A DNA stretch of 9,903 nucleotides from Akkermansiaceae bacterium (lineage in GTDB: Bacteria; Verrucomicrobiota; Verrucomicrobiia; Verrucomicrobiales; Akkermansiaceae), in the NCBI GenBank assembly GCA_011524615.1, contig WTJZ01000224.1:4025-13927 (forward strand). The letters run 5' to 3'. The position numbers and the translations under genes are program-made. A model generated the notes under the pieces. That model saw nothing but the letters and a program-made list of their open reading frames with translations. It was not told where the DNA came from and did no database searches. Of the stretch, positions 4,719 through 9,903 are shown in pieces; the stretch's first letter is position 1, and each line of letters begins with the position of its first letter.

Positions 4719-7700
4719 ATGAACACTAAGCATCTATCGCTCATACTCGTGTTTCTCTCGAGTGTCATAGGATTCTCCGCCGAGAAGCTCGCGGATACCC
4801 TGACACCTCTCGCAGAGAATCAGCCGCCCGCTATGCATCCGCACCCCTTATGGTGGGGATGGGATCCATCCACCGAACCTCTTGATACCGAGGTCCTCCA
4901 CGAATGGGAGGAAGAAGGCGTCATCCTCAAGGTAGTACGCTTTCGCGTCGGTGTCTTCAAGGGCCAAAAGGCGATGCTCGCAGGGGTGTATGGATACCCT
5001 AAGGGTGGCCGTAACCTCCCAGGTCTACTCAACATCCACGGCGGAGGCCAGTACGCAGACTATCGCTCATGTCTCACGAATGCTAAGCGTGGGTACGCAA
5101 CTCTCTCGATCGCATGGGCAGGACGCATCAGCGCTCCTAACTACACTGTCGGACCAAAGGAAGTAAAACTCTTCTGGGAAGGGAAGACGCAAGACCCAAG
5201 CTATAAGGTCACTACCGATTGGGGTGCACTCGATGCCTACCACGCACCATCTAAGCATGGTAAAGATGCCTTCCATAATATCCCAACTGAGAGCTGGACG
5301 ATCGACCCAAAAGAATCTGCACGTAACAACTCATGGTTCGTCGTCACGATGGGTGCACGTCGTGGACTCACCTTCCTCGAGAAGCAGCACGGCATCGTAG
5401 ACCGCAGTCGTCTCGGCGTCTATGGTCACTCTATGGGTGGTAAACTCACCGTCCTCACAGCCTCTAATGACACTCGTGTCAAAGCGGCGGCCCCTTCATG
5501 TGGAGGCGTCAGTGATCGCTACAGTGAGAATAAGGTTCACCTCGCGACCGTCAGTGACCTCGCTAACCTCCAGCGACTCAAGTGCCCTATTCTCTTCCTC
5601 AACCCGGTCAATGACTTCCACGCGAACTTCCAGGACTTTGCTACCATTCCACAAGAGGTTCCTTCACAGGACATTCGCTATAGCTTCGCGCCGCAGCTCA
5701 ACCACCAGGACATCCCTCAGCATGCTGTCGCAGCGCTTAAGTGGATGGACGAGCACCTCAAGTTCGACTACGAGATGCCAAAGACGCCACAAACAGCGAT
5801 CGAACTCACCACGATCAACGGCATCCCTCAGGTCACGGTTACTCCAGATGCGACCCAGCCGATCAAGTATGTCGATGTCTACTACACCCAACAGGGTGTC
5901 GCAGGCGCTACTCAAAAGCAACGCGAACTCCGCACGAATCGTCACTGGCATCACGCCCGCACGGTACAGGACTACAGCACCTGGATCGCGAACCTCCCAA
6001 TCTCAGACCCAACCAAACCAATCTGGTTCTACGCAAACGTTACCTACGCTCTCCCTGCAGAGACAACAGGTGCAGGGTACTACTACAATGTCTATCAAAC
6101 GGATGAGGTCACGATCTCATCCGTACCGACCTTACTCACCGCAGAGCAGATCCAGGCCGCTAATCTTCAGCCTACTCTCGCATCCTCAGACCTCATTGAA
6201 TCCTTTAATGGTGATTGGAAGAAGGAATGGTTCGGCGCATCTCTCCAGGACTGGAGACTCTCAACCCATAAGCTCGGCCTCCCTCACTACGCAGCCCCAG
6301 AGCAAGCCTCTCTCGCGATCGATGTGAAGAGCGCAGCAGCCAACACCCTCTGCCTCACACTCGACAAATACTATGCCGAGATTCCGGTCGCAGCCTCTCG
6401 ACAGTGGGAGACTTACACCGTTACTGCTAGCCAGTTTAAGAATGCTTCAGGGCAAGCGCTCGCTAACTTCCAAGGAGTCAAAACCCTCGGGCTAAAGGAT
6501 AAGGGGAATGTCCGCGAAGGTGACCAGGTCACCACCTACGGTAAGGCATGGAAAGGTGCAGAACCACAGCTCCGCGACCTCCGTTGGCAGACTAAGTCTG
6601 TAGACACACCGGCTAATGACTACCGCTGGACGACTGACCACATGCACATCGGAGTTCGTTGGCAGCCATTCGGATCACTCCCTGAGTGTAATGCCAACGA
6701 CTTCCAGAGAGACGTCCTCTCACAGGACTCCAGCTACGTGCAGTTCTGGGTCGCATGGCCAGCGATCGAGCCAACTCCTGAGTACTGTGACTACAGCAAG
6801 AAGAAGTCTGGTGAGCTCCAAGCCATCGAACAAGCGGTCGATCTCGCTAAGGCGGCTGGTAAAAAGGTGGAGTTCGTCTTCTACTTCGCTCCCGCATGGG
6901 CGACGGAGAATGGCCAATCTGGTGGATTCAAGCCGAAAGACGGCCTCTTCCCTGAATACGTTCGTCGTATCGCCACCCACTTCAAGGGACGCGTAGATGC
7001 CTACCAACCTTACCATGAGGCGAACCTCGAGTTCATGATGGAGGGCGCGACCATCGACTTCCTCCTCAATGAAGTCTTCCTCGGTGCTAATAAAGTCATC
7101 CGAGAGGTCTATGGCGACACCCCAGTCCTGATCTCGACCTCTGGATGTTCCCCATGTCAGGGCTGTCCACCAGTCAAAGGGCTCGACATCGACGGTGCAA
7201 AAGGAGCTGAAGCAGTCAGTAACTACTACGACGCCATCATCAATCACAAGGAGCTGATCAATAGTATCGATGCGCTCAACATGAATGTCTCGGACCAAAA
7301 CGATGGAACAGGCGCCATGGACGGAGCCTTCATGCCGTCTACATGGGGGAACTACGACCTCGCTCGTGCTAAGCTCGACTTCGCCGGACTCTACCATAAG
7401 CCGATCATCTCATCTGAGTCATGGATCACCTGGGACGGAGGCTCACAAGCCTATGATGTCAACGGAGACGGCCTCAAGAATGAGCTCGACGCCTACCACA
7501 AGACGATCACCATCATGGGACAATGCCTCGAGCGAGGCCTCAATACAATGAACCTGCCATGGTCCGATAACTCTAGTAGCTGGGCGATGGGCCTCACCAA
7601 GCGAGTCGACTACAATGGCCGAGTCCATGACATCAAGCCAGGGTTCACCTACCCAGCTCTCGACGGTGGAGACGACGTCATCACTCGTAAGCTCGCTACC

Positions 7701-8264
7701 AGCGGGCCAGACGACAGCTTCAAGCTCAGCCTCGGAACAGGCGACAACTACACCGCCGCAGATTATTCTAATCCTGGTGACCCGAATCACCTCCACTATT
7801 ACATCTGGCGCTGGTACTCCCAGATCGCTGGTGGATCAGACGAGGTCATCCGACATGCGCTCGCTGGAGACCACGGGAACGACATCGCCGTCATTGGGCA
7901 CGGATACACGGGCCACGAACGATATAAGATCAGCTCCTATAACCGTACCAAGAAGCAGTTCCAAGTCCTCCTCTACGCCTCAGGCGCATGTGGACGCGAG
8001 GGAGCATATACTAAGCTCGCTATCCCTGCTAAAATCCAAGAAGGACGTTATTATAACACGAAGCACTCCAAGCTCGACTTCCGCGGAGAAGGTCTAGAGG
8101 AGAATGCCGTCTTTAAGGCAACCATTACGACCAAGGACATATGTAAAGTCACAGGACGTGACATTAATGTCCGAGTAACGGAGGCCTCAGGACGTGTGAA
8201 GAACGGGATGATCTCATTCAACATGCACCCGCTCCAACCGTTCACCTCGATCGTTATTAAGTAA
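4719..8264 (+). CDS. Secreted esterase-like / glycoside hydrolase (clan GH-A type) fusion protein
   Basis: A 1181-residue exported enzyme. Residues 1-21 are a signal peptide (MNTKHLSLILVFLSSVIGFSA). About 40-345 is an alpha/beta-hydrolase domain of the acetyl-xylan-esterase or dienelactone-hydrolase kind: HGGG at 107-110, nucleophile Ser238 in GHSMGGK, Asp299 in NPVNDF and His329 in NHQD form a plausible triad. A beta domain at about 355-465 and a carbohydrate-binding-like beta sandwich at about 480-610 follow. From about 640 to 970 is a TIM-barrel-like hydrolase, with probable acid/base Glu767 in YHEANLEF and probable nucleophile Glu900 in ISSESW. A beta domain of about 140 residues closes the protein. 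Together these would remove ester groups from a polysaccharide and cut its backbone or side chains; the substrate is not known. The ATG at 4719 fits the signal peptide; a TTG at 4698 would add seven residues. The gene stands alone and ends at a strong terminator. It uses CTC, CGT and AAG heavily, which suggests strong expression. Confidence 0.9.
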   Translation: MNTKHLSLILVFLSSVIGFSAEKLADTLTPLAENQPPAMHPHPLWWGWDPSTEPLDTEVLHEWEEEGVILKVVRFRVGVFKGQKAMLAGVYGYPKGGRNLPGLLNIHGGGQYADYRSCLTNAKRGYATLSIAWAGRISAPNYTVGPKEVKLFWEGKTQDPSYKVTTDWGALDAYHAPSKHGKDAFHNIPTESWTIDPKESARNNSWFVVTMGARRGLTFLEKQHGIVDRSRLGVYGHSMGGKLTVLTASNDTRVKAAAPSCGGVSDRYSENKVHLATVSDLANLQRLKCPILFLNPVNDFHANFQDFATIPQEVPSQDIRYSFAPQLNHQDIPQHAVAALKWMDEHLKFDYEMPKTPQTAIELTTINGIPQVTVTPDATQPIKYVDVYYTQQGVAGATQKQRELRTNRHWHHARTVQDYSTWIANLPISDPTKPIWFYANVTYALPAETTGAGYYYNVYQTDEVTISSVPTLLTAEQIQAANLQPTLASSDLIESFNGDWKKEWFGASLQDWRLSTHKLGLPHYAAPEQASLAIDVKSAAANTLCLTLDKYYAEIPVAASRQWETYTVTASQFKNASGQALANFQGVKTLGLKDKGNVREGDQVTTYGKAWKGAEPQLRDLRWQTKSVDTPANDYRWTTDHMHIGVRWQPFGSLPECNANDFQRDVLSQDSSYVQFWVAWPAIEPTPEYCDYSKKKSGELQAIEQAVDLAKAAGKKVEFVFYFAPAWATENGQSGGFKPKDGLFPEYVRRIATHFKGRVDAYQPYHEANLEFMMEGATIDFLLNEVFLGANKVIREVYGDTPVLISTSGCSPCQGCPPVKGLDIDGAKGAEAVSNYYDAIINHKELINSIDALNMNVSDQNDGTGAMDGAFMPSTWGNYDLARAKLDFAGLYHKPIISSESWITWDGGSQAYDVNGDGLKNELDAYHKTITIMGQCLERGLNTMNLPWSDNSSSWAMGLTKRVDYNGRVHDIKPGFTYPALDGGDDVITRKLATSGPDDSFKLSLGTGDNYTAADYSNPGDPNHLHYYIWRWYSQIAGGSDEVIRHALAGDHGNDIAVIGHGYTGHERYKISSYNRTKKQFQVLLYASGACGREGAYTKLAIPAKIQEGRYYNTKHSKLDFRGEGLEENAVFKATITTKDICKVTGRDINVRVTEASGRVKNGMISFNMHPLQPFTSIVIK

Positions 8265-8286
8265 CGAGCCTTATCAGCGCATCTCA

Positions 8287-8318
8287 GGTTCTGTCCTCCG
8301 TTGGGCAGGACCTTTTTT
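8287..8318 (+). terminator. Intrinsic terminator of the fusion enzyme gene
   Basis: GGTTCTGTCC (8287-8296) pairs with GGGCAGGACC (8303-8312) over 10 bp, with two G-U pairs and a 6-base loop. Six T follow directly (8313-8318). It lies 22 bases after the TAA. On the opposite strand no T run follows, so it acts in the plus direction only. Confidence 0.92.
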
Positions 8319-8350
8319 ACTGCCGTCATTTTGACAACATAATTCTCTTT

Positions 8351-8530
8351 AGAACCGCTGTCCTCAACTGGGCGGGCATTGGAGCCCCTCTTCTATCTCA
8401 CCTAGATTCAAGGGGGGGATTCCTCCAACGGATGGATCAGTCTCCCCTACTCCCTCACCTAATGGTCGAAGACGTCGGCCTCGTGCTCTTCTCTAAGCGA
8501 ATTGCCATGAAGCTCTATAAGGGACAGTAA
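8351..8530 (+). pseudogene. Decayed C-terminal fragment resembling enoyl-ACP reductase (FabI)
   Basis: The plus-strand frame from 8351 to the TAA at 8528-8530 reads RTAVLNWAGIGAPLLSHL, then SRGGFLQRMDQSPLLPHL, then MVEDVGLVLFSKRIAMKL, then YKGQ and stop. The order and spacing recall the end of FabI of the plant/chlamydial type: 'VN..SAGPL.SRA....GFI..M', then 'APL...(V/I)E(D/E)VG..A.FL.S....ITG'. The GF-(L/I)-x-R-M block and the P(L/I)...VEDVG block are the best matches, compared from memory of the family. The catalytic Tyr-Lys part and the Rossmann core are missing, and the final VDGG is absent. It therefore looks like a relic, not a gene. No start or promoter is evident. A short in-frame ATG at 8432 would give only 32 residues. 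A seven-G run (8412-8418) lies inside. It fills the spacer between two convergent genes. Confidence 0.42.
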
Positions 8531-8534
8531 CTAC

Positions 8535-8552
8535 CTCTCGTCAGTTCGAGAG
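8535..8552 (-). other. Hairpin after the subtilase gene
   Basis: CTCTCG (8535-8540) and CGAGAG (8547-8552) form a perfect 6-bp stem with a 6-base loop, 18 bases past the subtilase stop on the minus strand. No T run follows, so it is not a standard intrinsic terminator. It may protect the transcript 3' end or pause transcription. Confidence 0.35.
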
Positions 8553-8570
8553 TTCCTTCACGGAGAACCA

Positions 8571-9903
8571 CTACTCCCAGTACTTTAGGTAATAGAACTT
8601 CTTCTCCGCTGACTCAGGAGCGACCCAACTATAGGTATTACTCGTCGGCGTAATATACTCAACAAACGCAAAGTTCACAAGATCGGTCGATTCCCATAGC
8701 TCGTAACGAAGCCCTGAGATTAATCCGCTAAACTCCGCTCCTGTATCCGTCACAGACGTCTCGATCGTCGCCGCTTGCTCCACATTCACCCGCCAGGCAA
8801 GACAGGCATCAGTAGCCACGCCACTCTTATTCGTCACAGTAACCTGATATGTTCCAGGCGCTAATCCCGTGGCGTAAATATGTTCCACATTATCAACAGC
8901 ACTATCACTACTGAGCGTAGTCGTGAGCCCTCCCCCAGATAGCTCTAAGGAGAAGTCCGTTAAGTCCTGCGGAGTGTATGAATAACGTGTCACGCCTCGA
9001 TCCCTAACCGAAGCTTCCACCACCTCACGCTCCCAGCAGAGCACGATACTCGCTTGCGCACTCTCCATCTCTGCTGGAATGGTGATGCTGTAGGTTTGGC
9101 TCGTGTTCGCGACCGACCATCCGTAGTACGTTCCTCCACTATTTCCCGCTTCGATGATTCGGTGAGAGTGCAAGACATTCATTTCACCCGCTCCATACGT
9201 CTCGTCTAATGGGCGAGTAGAGGTCGAACTAGTCGACATATTTTCCCAGCTGGGGAACTCTTCTTTGGTAGCTCCCGCTAAGAGAATCGCCTTCTGCAGT
9301 GCTGGACGACTCGTAATGTCCGTGTAGCCGTAACTCTGCGCTAATCCATAATTATAGGCAGCCCCAGATGCGACCTTTCCTGTCGCATAACTCGTGAAAC
9401 TATCAGGTGCTACAATATCAGGTCGAGTCCGCCCTGCCGTATAACCATAGTCCACATACGTATTTAGCGTATCTCCCGAGGAATGCCCACCATTCGTTAA
9501 CCCTACCATTACTGAATTATACGTCTGGCCGAGCAAGGTCGGAACTGTCGTCCCTGAACCATTATTGAGCCCTCCAACTAACAGAGATAAACTCCCGAGG
9601 TAATCAATCCTATCCAGCCTAAAGGACATAGCAAAGACCTCTGAGGCATCCGCCTCCCCACCAACCCAAGCAAAGGAATTTACCACCCCAGGAAAGGGGC
9701 TTACTTGGTCGGTATAAATGACCGATCCTGCAGACACAGCATTCGATGCGAGGTAGTTATTATTAAAGTGGTTGGCACTGTACGCATACACTTGGCTGCC
9801 ACCTGAGACATAAGAACTGCTAGGAGCGAAGAAATTCGTCGCCACAACCTCCGCATGATTTGACAAAGCACTAGAGGCATTCGTATCCCCCGCTAAATCA
9901 GTC
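8571..9903 (-). CDS. Secreted subtilase-like serine protease (S8 family), 5' end missing
   Basis: The frame is open to the right edge, so the first part, with the signal peptide and catalytic Asp, is outside. The 443 visible residues begin in the subtilase core. Counting from the edge, probable catalytic His16 is in SNHAEVVA, the oxyanion Asn is 113 or 114 in GGLNNGSGTTVP, and probable nucleophile Ser171 is in RPDIVAPDSFTSYATGKVA. The spacings (about 97 and 57) match subtilisin-type enzymes. The His and Ser motifs differ from the usual HGTHVA and GTSMATP. After the core come a beta-sandwich region with AVDNVEHIYATGLAPGTY and LAWRVN, and a final module RYELWESTDLVNFAFVEYI ... KFYYLKYWE. Similar tails are common on exported verrucomicrobial proteins. 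It probably cleaves peptides outside the cytoplasm or at the cell surface. It is convergent with the fusion enzyme gene and uses rarer leucine codons (CTA, TTA) more often than that gene. Confidence 0.75.
   Translation of the reverse strand, partial: TDLAGDTNASSALSNHAEVVATNFFAPSSSYVSGGSQVYAYSANHFNNNYLASNAVSAGSVIYTDQVSPFPGVVNSFAWVGGEADASEVFAMSFRLDRIDYLGSLSLLVGGLNNGSGTTVPTLLGQTYNSVMVGLTNGGHSSGDTLNTYVDYGYTAGRTRPDIVAPDSFTSYATGKVASGAAYNYGLAQSYGYTDITSRPALQKAILLAGATKEEFPSWENMSTSSTSTRPLDETYGAGEMNVLHSHRIIEAGNSGGTYYGWSVANTSQTYSITIPAEMESAQASIVLCWEREVVEASVRDRGVTRYSYTPQDLTDFSLELSGGGLTTTLSSDSAVDNVEHIYATGLAPGTYQVTVTNKSGVATDACLAWRVNVEQAATIETSVTDTGAEFSGLISGLRYELWESTDLVNFAFVEYITPTSNTYSWVAPESAEKKFYYLKYWE

Noticed and set aside
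5422..6327. Long plus-strand open frame of about 300 codons inside the fusion enzyme gene
   Set aside because: It lies entirely out of frame within a gene with clear domains, is very rich in Ser, Arg and Thr, and has no recognisable motif. It is a shadow of biased codon use.
6720..7397. Minus-strand open frame of 225 codons opposite the glycosidase domain
   Set aside because: It is antisense to the catalytic barrel, with low-complexity Val/Glu/Asp composition and no ribosome site. It is a mirror of the CTC/GAC-rich coding strand.
8051..8329. Minus-strand 92-codon frame over the end of the fusion gene and its terminator
   Set aside because: It crosses the terminator and is antisense to real coding sequence, with no family resemblance. 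The plus-strand relic nearby explains the spacer better.
8331..8343. TTGACA followed by CATAAT, promoter-like
   Set aside because: The two boxes are 1 base apart, so they cannot act as a -35/-10 pair, and no -10 lies at 16 to 18 bases.
1..9903. CRISPR array, tRNA, insertion sequence, phage or defence genes
   Set aside because: I saw no regularly spaced repeats, tRNA-like cloverleaf ends, transposase motifs or terminal inverted repeats with target duplications.

Overview
The window most likely comes from a Gram-negative bacterium of the Verrucomicrobiota, perhaps a marine polysaccharide degrader of the Opitutae/Puniceicoccales type. This is inferred from three things: the ExbB carries its own signal peptide; the subtilase ends in beta-sandwich and 'YELWESTDL...FYYLKYW' C-terminal modules that I associate with secreted verrucomicrobial proteins; and a large secreted carbohydrate-active fusion enzyme is present. 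No ribosomal or other marker gene is present to confirm it.

Layout. (1) Positions 1-1477, minus strand: a proton-channel operon transcribed right to left, exbB, exbD, then a second exbD cut by the window edge. It would power TonB-dependent outer-membrane uptake. A well-formed intrinsic terminator lies between exbB and the first exbD. (2) Positions 1478-1792: an AT-rich spacer holding the probable exbB promoter, a short inverted repeat and a 32-codon ORF with a strong ribosome binding site. (3) Positions 1793-4510, minus strand: a tightly coupled three-gene unit of ABC ATPase, ABC-2 type permease and membrane-anchored TPR-like protein. The genes are joined by an ATGA overlap and a 4-base gap. 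A 22-codon upstream ORF ends in TAATG on the ATPase start. (4) Positions 4719-8264, plus strand: one very large secreted protein of 1181 residues. It joins an alpha/beta-hydrolase (esterase-like) domain to beta domains and a clan GH-A type glycoside hydrolase barrel, and a strong terminator follows. (5) Positions 8319-8570: apparently empty, but in one plus-strand frame it reads like a decayed C-terminal piece of an enoyl-ACP reductase (FabI). (6) Positions 8571-9903, minus strand: a secreted subtilase-like protease, cut by the window end.

The pieces fit an organism that breaks down decorated polysaccharides outside the cytoplasm and imports the products with TonB-linked transport. No physical link such as a SusC/D pair or sulfatase cluster is visible here. 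I see no CRISPR array, tRNA, rRNA, transposase or phage gene. I did not find a clearly new defence-type system. The most unusual items are the esterase/glycosidase fusion with an altered acid/base motif, the intra-operon terminator, the two small ORFs and the fabI relic.
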